From: Falsiroseomonas sp038250135
GTDB lineage: Bacteria; Pseudomonadota; Alphaproteobacteria; Acetobacterales; Acetobacteraceae
Assembly: GCA_038250135.1 (NCBI GenBank)
Contig: JBBSCP010000123.1
Coordinates: 1 to 12,562, forward strand
DNA: 12,562 nt
Direction: 5' to 3'
Made by a program: the position numbers and the translations under genes. Numbering within the stretch: position 1 is the stretch's first letter; each line of letters starts with the position of its first letter. Shown one piece after another: positions 6,996 to 12,562 of this stretch. The notes beneath the pieces were generated by a model, which was not told the DNA's origin, did not search any database, and saw nothing but the letters and a program-made list of their open reading frames with translations.

Positions 6996-7796
6996 TCAGT
7001 TCACCTCCATCATCGCCAGGAAGGGGGCCGGCGTCAGCAGCGGTGGGCCGCCGACATAGGGAAACGCGAGCTTCAAGGAGACCAGCAGCACCAGCCCCAC
7101 GATCACCGCGATGACGCCTGCCATGGCGTAGTGCATCGCCGCACTCGCGCCGCCGAAGAACCATTGGAAGGCGATGACCGCGACCGAGACGGTCAGCACC
7201 AGCATCCAGATCAACCCCGAAAGCGTGCGGGAGGCCACCGAAAGCCGCGCGATCCGCGCCTCCGCCACCTGCCCGATCCAGTCGCCGGTCTTTTGCTGCA
7301 ACACCTGCTGCGAGGATTTTTCCGAAGCCGCATCGAGGAAGGCGCGGGTCATGCGCTGGAACGCCGCATCCGATGTGGCGGAGGGCACGCCCGCCTGCAT
7401 CGCCGGCCAATCCGCCGACACCACCGTCGCCGCATAGTTGCGGATGGCGCCGCGCATCTCGGCGCGGGTGGCGGCAAGGTTCGGCCCGTCGAAGGTATCG
7501 ACGGCGAGGGCGAGCATGTACAGGCCGCTGGCCTCCTTCTGCAGCGTGTCGCGCGCGGTCTGGAAGGTGTCCCAGGCGCCAACAAGGGTCAGCGCCGCGA
7601 CCACGGCGTAGATTTCCACGACGAAGCCGTACTTCACCGCGCCGACCACGGCATTGGCCTGGAATTCCCGCGGCGTGAACAACGCATACATGACGCGACC
7701 GAGCAGCAGCGCGAGGCCCACCGGCACCACGATGGTCACGATCATGCCAAGCCAGGTCGGCAGCGCCGCCAGACCATGCGGCAACAGGATGTCCAC
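6996..7796 (-). CDS. DUF4239 (bestrophin-like) membrane protein, copy 2
   Basis: Protein of 266 residues with two N-terminal helices (about 14-38 and 55-75), a soluble helical middle, and two C-terminal helices (about 187-211 and 217-241). The segment KYGFVVEIYAVVAALTLVGA followed by WDTFQTARDTLQKEASGLYM fits the DUF4239 pattern 'gf...iyav..af....aw..yq.ard.v..EA..l'. The C-terminal half (ARIARLSVASRTLSGLIWML) continues the usual topology. The start is GTG 7796, with AAGGA eight bases upstream; no ATG fits. It lies 18 bp after the small exported glycine-zipper gene and is the last gene of the right-hand minus-strand run. Function in this family is unproven. It shares topology with the protein at 2038-2847 but the two sequences are well diverged. 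Confidence 0.75.
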   Translation of the reverse strand: MDILLPHGLAALPTWLGMIVTIVVPVGLALLLGRVMYALFTPREFQANAVVGAVKYGFVVEIYAVVAALTLVGAWDTFQTARDTLQKEASGLYMLALAVDTFDGPNLAATRAEMRGAIRNYAATVVSADWPAMQAGVPSATSDAAFQRMTRAFLDAASEKSSQQVLQQKTGDWIGQVAEARIARLSVASRTLSGLIWMLVLTVSVAVIAFQWFFGGASAAMHYAMAGVIAVIVGLVLLVSLKLAFPYVGGPPLLTPAPFLAMMEVN

Positions 7797-7814
7797 GCGC
7801 GGGATCCTTCGCCG

Positions 7815-8090
7815 TCAGTCTTGCGCGTCGCGCGCTTCGGTCCAGTACCAGTGGCCGATGCTCACACCCGCGACGGCGCCGATCAGCGTGGCCAAGGCCC
7901 CGCCGTGGATCAGCACGGAGCCCGCCAGCGCGCCGGCGAACATGCCCGCCCCCAGCGCCGCCGCATGCCCGGCCGAGATCTGCGGCAGGCTCGGCAGGCT
8001 GACGGCGATCGGCGCGCGGGCCGCGGGTGTGGGGGTCTGCGCGGCGACCGGATGAGCCAGCAGCAGGAGCAGCGCGAGCATGGCCCTCAT
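7815..8090 (-). CDS. Small exported glycine-zipper protein
   Basis: Protein of 91 residues. A Sec signal peptide (MRAMLALLLLLAHPVAA, cleavage expected before QTP) is followed by a proline/alanine linker. A glycine-zipper hydrophobic segment spans about residues 41-78 (AALGAGMFAGALAGSVLIHG and ALATLIGAVAGVSIGHWYW), with an acidic tail TEARDAQD. Such segments insert in or pack against membranes and can oligomerise; that is family knowledge for glycine zippers in general, not for this protein. ATG 8090 overlaps the upstream stop as ATGA, fixing the start and implying coupled translation with the helical-domain gene. The aromatic exit of the zipper (GHWYWTE) resembles the exit of the zipper in the larger protein at 5368-6366 (SWAIDWLFN). 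Confidence 0.75.
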   Translation of the reverse strand: MRAMLALLLLLAHPVAAQTPTPAARAPIAVSLPSLPQISAGHAAALGAGMFAGALAGSVLIHGGALATLIGAVAGVSIGHWYWTEARDAQD

Positions 8091-8521
8091 GCCTCGATCG
8101 CCCTGTACCAGCGGCGCGAGCGGATGAGCCGCCCGGATGGCTTGGGGTGCAGCGCCAGCTCATCCATCAGCCGCTTCACACGCTTCTGCGCCTCGGCTTC
8201 GGTCACGCCACCGCCGGCGCGGGCGCGGTAGAAGGCAACGGCGCGGGCGAAATCCTCCCGCGCCAGGCGGCCACGCCGATCCGCGAGCGTCTTCAGCAGT
8301 TCACGCGCGGAGGCGCCGAGTTCGCCCTCCAGCGCGATCTCCTCCTGCTGCGCGGCACCGCGCACCAGGCCGGTGGCCTGGTCGAGCGTCAGGCCGTAGC
8401 GTGTCAGCCCTTCCTCGAGCAGCTTGCGTTCCTGGTCGCGGTCGAGGAAGCGCCTGCCCTGCAATTGCAGCTTCACAAGTTCTGCGAAGTGCCTCCGCAG
8501 CGGGGTGTCGGTGACGGTCAT
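8087..8521 (-). CDS. Stand-alone FAELV/TRYGL helical domain protein
   Basis: Soluble, mainly helical protein of 144 residues without signal peptide. Residues 11-144 correspond to the C-terminal domain of the carbonic-anhydrase-like protein at 3373-4281. Shared blocks in the same order are FAELV-L, EG-TRYGL, an R-G-R/L segment, VTEAEA (ATEAEA) with R-V/I-L, and a tail with PKP, L-RS and W-[FY]-R. I know no name for this domain. The end-on organisation (charged helices, then a basic tryptophan-containing tail) suggests a protein-protein interaction module on the cytoplasmic side, which is inference. ATG 8521 has only a weak AAAGG ribosome binding site. The gene lies 63 bp after the secreted-protein gene and overlaps the glycine-zipper gene by four bases. 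Confidence 0.8.
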   Translation of the reverse strand: MTVTDTPLRRHFAELVKLQLQGRRFLDRDQERKLLEEGLTRYGLTLDQATGLVRGAAQQEEIALEGELGASARELLKTLADRRGRLAREDFARAVAFYRARAGGGVTEAEAQKRVKRLMDELALHPKPSGRLIRSRRWYRAIEA

Positions 8522-8544
8522 CAGGCCTTTTGCCTTTCAGGTGG

Positions 8545-8561
8545 CGCGCCGTTTTGGCGCG
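8545..8561. other. Intergenic hairpin between two genes of the minus-strand run
   Basis: CGCGCC and GGCGCG form a six-base stem around a five-base loop (GTTTT) in the 63-bp gap between the secreted-protein gene and the helical-domain gene. No U-tract follows on the minus strand, so it is not a clear terminator. It could modulate read-through or mRNA decay between the two parts of the run. Confidence 0.35.
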
Positions 8562-8584
8562 GCTTATGTCGGAGCGCGGAGGGT

Positions 8585-9307
8585 TCAGTGATCGAGCGAG
8601 ACGGGCCGCAGCTGCGGCTCGCGGCCGGTCATCGGCAGGTCGGTGCCCTGGCCGGACGGGCGTGGCGCCATCCCCTGCACGCGGGTGTTCAGTCGCTCGA
8701 TCGCGCGCATGATGCGGCTGGCCTCGATGCCGAGTGGCGCGTCGGTCGGCGAGAGCACGAACTTCACCTTGGGCAGCGGGAAGAAAGCGACCTCCACCTT
8801 GTCCACCGAGAAGCCGCCGAGCTCCGCGGTGTCGAGGATGCCACGCACGATGGTGCGCTGGATGGTGGCGAGCGGGCCGGGGTTGCGGCGCGCATGGCGG
8901 TCGAGCATGCGCTCGATATAGTCGCGATCGGCCTCGGTCAGCTCCCGCGCCTGGCCGAAGGTGAGGCCGAAGGAGGGGATCAGCCCGACCGAGCTTTCGA
9001 TCTCCTTCAACTTGTAGCCGGCGATGTCCATCAGCCAGGTAAAGTCGTCCTGTTGCTGCTGGATCGCATTGCGTTGCAGCGCGCCGTGCTGCCGCGCGAA
9101 ATGGCCCGAGGTCGTGCCAAGGCCGACCCAGCCGAGCAGGTCGCCCCATAGCCGTTCGGCATGGTCGACCAGCGGGTTCGCCGGCTGGAGGTCCTGGAGC
9201 GGCGCCGCAACGACGCTGCGCGGCGACGACTGCGCCAGCAGCGGCTGCGGGCCGGCGAGCAGCGCGGCCAGCGCCGCGGCGGCGAGAGAGCGTGGCATCG
9301 AGGTCAT
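8585..9307 (-). CDS. Secreted or periplasmic protein of unknown family
   Basis: Protein of 240 residues with a Sec signal peptide (MTSMPRSLAAAALAALLAGP, then QPLLAQ; cleavage likely after LLA or LAQ). The mature part has a helical first half containing a Gln run (NAIQQQQDDFTWLMDIAGYK) and LTEADRDYIERMLDRHAR. The second half contains VDKVEVAFFPLPKVKFVLSP, which looks like beta strands. No membrane helix remains after the signal. I do not recognise the family. ATG 9307 follows GGAG at a usable distance; ATG 9298 (MPRSL) is a possible alternative. Only 15 bp separate it from the upstream binding-protein gene, so the two are almost certainly co-transcribed, and both products go to the periplasm. 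It may be the effector or partner of that binding protein. Confidence 0.75.
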   Translation of the reverse strand: MTSMPRSLAAAALAALLAGPQPLLAQSSPRSVVAAPLQDLQPANPLVDHAERLWGDLLGWVGLGTTSGHFARQHGALQRNAIQQQQDDFTWLMDIAGYKLKEIESSVGLIPSFGLTFGQARELTEADRDYIERMLDRHARRNPGPLATIQRTIVRGILDTAELGGFSVDKVEVAFFPLPKVKFVLSPTDAPLGIEASRIMRAIERLNTRVQGMAPRPSGQGTDLPMTGREPQLRPVSLDH

Positions 9308-9322
9308 CGTTCTGGCTCCGGA

Positions 9323-10423
9323 TCAGCGGCTGGTGACGGTCATGCGCTCGGCGAGGCGCCGCTCCTGCGCCCGCTCGGCCGGGCCGAGCGGCACGAGGCC
9401 GGCGTTGGCGAGGTAGCCGCCCGGCCCGAAGGCGGCTTCGGACGTCGCCTCGCTGAGGAATTCACGGATGCCGCGCACCACGCCCACCCCTTGCGTGGAG
9501 CGCGTGTGCTGCCGCTTGGCGTAGAGCACCACGGTGCGCGTCGGGCCGTAATCCTGGTTGAAGATCGTGCTCGGCATCGGCAGCACGCCATCGATGGGGA
9601 GCGCCAGGAGGTTGCCGCCGCTGGCCTGGAGCTGATCATAGGTCATCAGCCCGATCGTGCCGGGCGGGCTGGCGAGCAACGCCGCGGTGACGTCCACCGC
9701 CTGGATGCCGCGGACGCGGCCATCCTCGCGCAGCGTGGTGCATTTCTCGCGCCGGTAGTGCGCCTCGAACAGCAGGCGGATGCCCCGCACGTTGCGGCAG
9801 CCGGCCTCAAGCACCAAATCCTCGAATACGCCGCGGACGCCGTATTGGCGCGCCGGCATCACGACGTTGATTTCCTGGTCGGGCAGGCCCGGGCCGATCT
9901 GCGACCAGCGGGTTTGGCGGTTCGGCACGAACTCGCCCTCCACCAGCCGCTCCGCCGCCAACGCCTCCCAGATCTGGCGCGAGGTCAGGGAAGTCACCGG
10001 TTCGCCGCGCCGCACCGCCAACACCACGGCGCTGAGGCCGATCTGCAATTCGATGATGTCACGCACGCCGTTCGACTGGCAGGTCTCGAACATGGTGCGC
10101 GACATGCGGCGCGCGACGATCGCGATGTCTGGCGTCTGGGGCCCGATGCCGGCGCAGAACAGGTCGAGGCTCATCGCATTGGGCAGGTTGCGCATCGTCG
10201 GCTCGACGACGCCGGCAAAACGATCGGTAAAGCTGCGGCTCAGCAGTTGCGAGGCGCCGGCCGTGCCGTTGCTGTGCACCACGATCAGCCGGTCACGCAG
10301 CGCCATGGGGCTCTGCGCCCAGGCCGGCGCAGCGAGCGGGATCAGCAGCGTGGCGAGAGCAAGCAACGGGGCGAGAGCACGCAAAGGGGCGAGAGCAAGC
10401 AACGGGGCAAATGTAGGGCGCAT
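9323..10423 (-). CDS. PstS-like periplasmic substrate-binding protein
   Basis: Protein of 366 residues with a long signal peptide (residues 1-36, ending AAPAWA before QSP). The mature protein follows the phosphate-binding-protein-like (PBP, PstS-type) pattern. It starts with RLIVVHSNGTAGASQLLS, then a DIAIVARRMSRTMFE segment (equivalent to PstS 'aD.a..sR.m...e'), IGLSAVVLAVRRGEPV, LTSRQIWEAL, and ends with GPTRTVVLYAKRQH, GIREFLSEATSEAAFGPGGY and AGLVPL. Four mature cysteines suggest disulfides. PstS proteins bind phosphate for the PstCAB transporter, but no permease or ATPase lies here, so the ligand and role are open: a sensor or assembly factor is possible. ATG 10423 has GGAG eight bases upstream. 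It is followed after 15 bp by the secreted-protein gene. The signal peptide is encoded partly by an 18-bp tandem repeat. Confidence 0.85.
   Translation of the reverse strand: MRPTFAPLLALAPLRALAPLLALATLLIPLAAPAWAQSPMALRDRLIVVHSNGTAGASQLLSRSFTDRFAGVVEPTMRNLPNAMSLDLFCAGIGPQTPDIAIVARRMSRTMFETCQSNGVRDIIELQIGLSAVVLAVRRGEPVTSLTSRQIWEALAAERLVEGEFVPNRQTRWSQIGPGLPDQEINVVMPARQYGVRGVFEDLVLEAGCRNVRGIRLLFEAHYRREKCTTLREDGRVRGIQAVDVTAALLASPPGTIGLMTYDQLQASGGNLLALPIDGVLPMPSTIFNQDYGPTRTVVLYAKRQHTRSTQGVGVVRGIREFLSEATSEAAFGPGGYLANAGLVPLGPAERAQERRLAERMTVTSR
10353..10406. repeat. Three 18-bp tandem repeats within the signal-peptide coding region
   Basis: Unit GCGAGAGCAAGCAACGGG occurs at 10353-10370, 10371-10388 and 10389-10406. 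Units 1 and 3 are identical and unit 2 differs at two bases. Each encodes six residues of the hydrophobic core of the PstS-like protein's signal peptide (LAPLLA / LAPLRA style). Copy changes would lengthen or shorten the signal peptide in frame. Confidence 0.9.
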
Positions 10424-10467
10424 GGGGAAGTCTCCACGGATTTTCCGGGTTGTCAGGCGTGGTCTGG

Positions 10468-11289
10468 TCATGACCGGCGCGTCAGGGCTCGAAGCAGCGT
10501 CTCCTGCACCGCCTGCTCCACTGCGATCCGCGCACGCGCCTGCGCCAGCCATCCACCGAGCAGGGGCTGCAGCGAGGCGTCGAGGGCAGCGCCATCCGCC
10601 ACCGCGGCGGCCAGATTGCCGCGGCGAAGCTGGTAGGCGACGCCGGCGATGGCCTGCTCCTGGTCCGTGGGCGGCGGCGGCGCGGCAAGGCCGATGCCGG
10701 CCACGGCGCCGCGCACCGCGTTCAGCGTCTGATCCAGCGCATCGCCCTGGCGCGGCGCGCGGGCGATCAACTGGGGGGCGAGGGCGGCGAAGCGTTCCCG
10801 CAATTCGGCCTCGGTCGGCAGGCCGCGCCCGGCATGGCTCAGCAGCACTTCGGAGAGCGCGCGCGGCAGAGCGTCCGGCGGCGCGAGTTCGGCCATCGCC
10901 TGGTATTCGCGCAGCCAGGGGCGAGGGGTTGCGATGGTGGCCTGGAGCAGCAGCGCCGCGGCGACGAAACGATCGCCCTGCGGGCCGCGCTGCGAGGCGT
11001 CCTGTTGCAGCCGCTGGCCCATCGCCTCGGCCCGGGCGGATTGGCCGGCCGCCTGCATGGCCGTGGCGCCGACATCGGCGAGGCGCGCTTCGAGCAGACC
11101 GATGCGCGCGAGCAGCGCCTCCTGCACCGTGTCCTCGGCGCCAGGCGATTGGGCCTTGCCGGCGCGGCCGCCATCGCCGATCACCAGGAGCCCCGCCGCG
11201 GCAAGCCCGCAGGCGAAGCCAACCACTGGCAGCAGCAGGCGCTGCGCGAGGGAACGGCGGGCATCCGATCCGGGCGGGGTGACCATCAT
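10468..11289 (-). CDS. Mitofilin-like (COG4223-type) membrane-anchored protein, copy 2
   Basis: Protein of 273 residues from ATG 11289. A basic start (GSDARRSLAQR) is followed by one membrane helix (about 18-37, LLLPVVGFACGLAAAGLLVI). A helical or coiled segment comes next (VQEALLARIGLLEARLADVG, then QSARAEAMGQRLQQDA). The domain proper runs FVAAALLLQATIATPRPWLR, 'GRGLPTEAELRERFAALAP', 'QLRRGNLAAAVADGAAL' and 'LGGWLAQARARIAVEQAVQE'. The G-PT-x3-L-x2-F, the gN/gD-x3-A and the W-x3-R blocks match mitofilin-like C-terminal domains and the protein at 4691-5371. Predicted location is the inner membrane with the domain in the periplasm. ATG 11286 is an equivalent start. It lies 44 bp before the PstS-like gene and is probably the first gene of the right-hand run. 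Confidence 0.65.
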   Translation of the reverse strand: MMVTPPGSDARRSLAQRLLLPVVGFACGLAAAGLLVIGDGGRAGKAQSPGAEDTVQEALLARIGLLEARLADVGATAMQAAGQSARAEAMGQRLQQDASQRGPQGDRFVAAALLLQATIATPRPWLREYQAMAELAPPDALPRALSEVLLSHAGRGLPTEAELRERFAALAPQLIARAPRQGDALDQTLNAVRGAVAGIGLAAPPPPTDQEQAIAGVAYQLRRGNLAAAVADGAALDASLQPLLGGWLAQARARIAVEQAVQETLLRALTRRS

Positions 11290-11407
11290 GGCGATCCAGG
11301 GGCTCGAGGGCGGCGTGGGCCTGCACGCACCCCAAGTAGCCAGCATTCAGGTTGTCGAACCCTTAAGGACCGGCCGATGCATGCGTATTTTTGCACTGCA
11401 CACCTGA

Positions 11408-11456
11408 TCAGCGCACGCGGCGCTCAGCCACTTGTCAGCTCACGCGGCGCTCAGCC
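11408..11456. repeat. 27-bp-period tandem duplication covering the 3' end of the 129-residue gene
   Basis: A 22-bp direct repeat (one mismatch) lies at 11408-11429 and 11435-11456, so the period is 27 bp, nine codons. Read on the minus strand the gene ends AERRVS-TGA, and after CAA the same frame continues VAERRVR-TGA. The end of the gene with its stop codon was therefore copied in tandem, leaving a second in-frame stop nine codons on. Confidence 0.85.
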
Positions 11457-11824
11457 TGGCGCAGCGCGGCGCACAGGCGCGAGAAAGCGTACCAGAACGC
11501 GCCATGGCCCGGCGGACCATGGCCGGGCGCGGCCTCCGCCCCCACCGGGTCGCCGCGGCGTAGCAGAGCGAGGCGGGATTCATAGCGGCCGCGCATGTTC
11601 TCGAGGAAGGCGCCGCTCGCCGCCATGTATTGTTCGAGCATCTCGGCCGCGATTTCGATCTCGGCCAGAGCGCGCCCTTCGGACGTCAGCGCTTTCAGCG
11701 CGCGGCTGTCAGCGGCGAGGTGGATGTGCAGGCGATGCAGCTCCGCCAAGTGGCGGGCGATGGCCTGGCGGGCGTCACGGGCGGCATCGGTGTCGGTCAT
11801 CGGGAGATGATGCGCGTCACTCAT
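11435..11824 (-). CDS. Helical hypothetical protein
   Basis: Protein of 129 residues, no signal peptide and no membrane helix. Most of it is predicted helix: ARDARQAIARHLAELHRLHI, SRALKALTSEGRALAEIEIA and AEMLEQYMAASGAFLENMRG. A Gly/Pro/His loop (APGHGPPGHG) then leads to a short helix WYAFSRLCAALRQAERRV. I do not recognise it. ATG 11824 is used because it overlaps the TGA of a short upstream ORF as ATGA; ATG 11800 (MTDTDAARD) would also keep all helices. It is followed by 145 bp with no gene before the mitofilin-like gene, so it may be a separate transcription unit. It is divergent from the sensor kinase gene, and a regulatory link with that gene is possible but unproven. Confidence 0.6.
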   Translation of the reverse strand: MSDAHHLPMTDTDAARDARQAIARHLAELHRLHIHLAADSRALKALTSEGRALAEIEIAAEMLEQYMAASGAFLENMRGRYESRLALLRRGDPVGAEAAPGHGPPGHGAFWYAFSRLCAALRQAERRVS

Positions 11825-11943
11825 TGACGCGGCGTTGACGCCTGCCTGAGATACGGATATCGGAACGAACAGCGAGTCCTCACGCGGCTTTGTGCAGGAT
11901 ACTTCACGGAATGGTAGTGCAGAGGCATTATTCTGCTCGGCAT
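11821..11943 (-). CDS. Short upstream ORF or leader peptide coupled to the helical protein gene
   Basis: An ORF of 40 codons, starting MPSRIMPLHYHSVKYP and ending TPRQ, begins ten bases after a full AAGGAG (11959-11954, context AAGGAGATATACC). It stops with TGA overlapping the ATG of the next gene (ATGA). Codon use (AGA, ATA, TAT) is unlike the GC-rich neighbours and the peptide has no recognisable domain. It may act as a leader that feeds ribosomes to the next start, or be a chance frame in an AT-richer regulatory region. The strong ribosome binding site has no other start at suitable distance. Confidence 0.35.
   Translation of the reverse strand: MPSRIMPLHYHSVKYPAQSRVRTRCSFRYPYLRQASTPRQ
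11824..11863 (+). promoter_or_regulatory. Possible operator/promoter in the divergent region
   Basis: TTGACGC is directly repeated (11824-11830 and 11835-11841). The second copy lies inside a palindrome GGCGT-TG-ACGCC (11831-11842). TTGACG at 11835-11840 is followed after 17 bases by TATCGG (11858-11863), a possible weak sigma-70-type promoter for the plus-strand sensor gene, which would then have a long leader. The palindrome sits next to the start codon of the minus-strand gene, a place where a repressor could act. Evidence is by eye only. Confidence 0.25.
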
Positions 11944-12024
11944 GGTGGTATATCTCCTTCCCATACTGACGCCCGCCGCCCGGCCGGCGCCAGACTCCCC
12001 TCTCGATCAAGGTGACCGGCCGGC

Positions 12025-12562
12025 GTGACCATCGCCACCGCTTCCGCAACGCCGCCTGCCTGGTGGCGCATTGGCCTGATGCCGCCGCTGGTCGCCACGC
12101 TGCCATTGGCTTTGCTGGTGGTGGCGCTGCTGGCCGGCTTTGGCATGCAGATGCAGCGCGAGCGCCAAGCCAGCCTCACCCGCACCGTCGCGACCCTCCA
12201 GGCCGCGCTGGAGGCCGAGCTGCAGGCCGATACGCGTCTGCTCAAGCTGCTCGCCGCCACGGCCGGGCCGGCTTCTGCCGAAGCGTTCCGCAGCGCCGCC
12301 CAGGGTGTTCTGGCGCGCGATCCCGGCTGGCACAATCTGGCGCTGGAGGATGCGCAGGCCCGGCAGATTGACCTGCGCCGCCCGGCCGAAGCGCCGCCCA
12401 CGCCCCTGCCGGACCCGGCTTCCCTGGCCCGCGTCCTGCAAAGTGGCCGGCCCGCCTTCTCTGGCCAGCGCGACGGCCTCGTGTCACTGCGCGTGCCGGT
12501 GCTGCGGGAGGAGGTGGTGCGCCTCGCCGTGGTGGCCGAGATTCCGCTGGCGAGCCTCGCCG
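12025..12562 (+). CDS. Membrane sensor protein, probably a sensor histidine kinase (3' end outside the window)
   Basis: The frame is open from GTG 12025 to the window end (179 codons seen). AAGGTGA lies about nine bases upstream of GTG. One membrane helix is visible (about residues 19-41, MPPLVATLPLALLVVALLAG). A helix TRTVATLQAALEAELQADTR then leads into an extracytoplasmic sensor domain with FRSAAQGVLARDPGWHNLAL, ARQIDLRRP, LARVLQSGRPAFSG and VSLRVPVLREEVVRLAVVAE. This order, especially 'DPGW.n..l.D..g.q...' and 'vPvlr.g.v...l...i....l', is what I associate with dCache/CHASE-like sensor domains of HWE-type histidine kinases in Roseomonas and relatives. The kinase part is not in the window, so a diguanylate cyclase or chemoreceptor output cannot be excluded. 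Confidence 0.7.
   Translation, partial: MTIATASATPPAWWRIGLMPPLVATLPLALLVVALLAGFGMQMQRERQASLTRTVATLQAALEAELQADTRLLKLLAATAGPASAEAFRSAAQGVLARDPGWHNLALEDAQARQIDLRRPAEAPPTPLPDPASLARVLQSGRPAFSGQRDGLVSLRVPVLREEVVRLAVVAEIPLASLA

Noticed and set aside
5368..8163. A very long minus-strand open frame of about 930 codons
   Set aside because: Only its last third (the exported protein up to about 6400) reads as protein. The rest is Arg/Ala/Pro/Gly/Gln-rich text lying out of frame with the DUF4239, glycine-zipper and helical-domain genes and antisense to the membrane gene at 6424-6984.
6747..8231. Long plus-strand open frame of 494 codons
   Set aside because: Low-complexity His/Arg/Gln/Gly composition typical of the antisense shadow of GC-rich genes; it lies opposite three credible minus-strand genes.
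8027..9151. Plus-strand open frame of 374 codons
   Set aside because: Antisense to the helical-domain and secreted-protein genes, which have proper starts, signal peptide or homology.
10466..10475. Perfect 10-bp palindrome GGTCATGACC at the 3' end of the mitofilin-like gene
   Set aside because: Short palindromes of this size are expected by chance and it lies across a coding end and stop without other supporting elements.
9161..10636. Long plus-strand open frame of 491 codons, and an overlapping 500-codon frame at 9780-11282
   Set aside because: Both are antisense to the PstS-like and mitofilin-like genes and show no domain, only Arg/His/Ala/Gly-rich text.

Overview
The window is very GC-rich, its genes mostly have G or C in the third codon position, and many adjoining genes overlap as ATGA. 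With the RF2, RppH, DUF6524 and HWE-kinase-like products, this suggests a chromosomal segment of an alphaproteobacterium, probably an Acetobacteraceae (Roseomonas-like) species. That placement is inference from composition and gene content. No tRNA, rRNA, CRISPR array, complete IS element or phage gene was seen.

Left end (1-1690): two divergent housekeeping genes. prfB (release factor 2, minus strand, 3' end outside the window) carries a textbook +1 programmed frameshift. rppH (RNA pyrophosphohydrolase, plus strand) follows a gap of about 90 bp. Positions 1691-2037 hold no intact gene; a decayed minus-strand coding remnant with a frameshift is the only structure seen.

Middle (2038-3376): two plus-strand genes, a four-helix DUF4239-type membrane protein and a small PH-like (DUF4429-like) protein. 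They are separated by an array of five adjoining hairpins.

Main block (3373-11289): ten minus-strand genes and one plus-strand membrane gene, almost all encoding envelope proteins. Transcription runs right to left. The right-hand half encodes a mitofilin-like anchored protein, an orphan PstS-like binding protein, a secreted protein of unknown family, a soluble helical domain (the 'FAELV/TRYGL' domain), a tiny exported glycine-zipper protein and a DUF4239 protein. The left-hand half encodes an exported glycine-zipper protein, a second mitofilin-like protein, DUF6524, and a beta-carbonic-anhydrase-like domain fused to a second FAELV/TRYGL domain. The two halves thus share three recurring module types, and DUF4239 also occurs twice in the window. 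No classical transporter, secretion or defence genes accompany them. I interpret the block as an undescribed inner-membrane and periplasmic assembly that grew by duplication. This is the best candidate for a new system here.

Right end (11408-12562): a 129-residue helical protein with a duplicated 3' end, preceded by a short coupled upstream ORF. Across a divergent intergenic region lies the start of a membrane sensor, probably a histidine kinase, which runs off the window.
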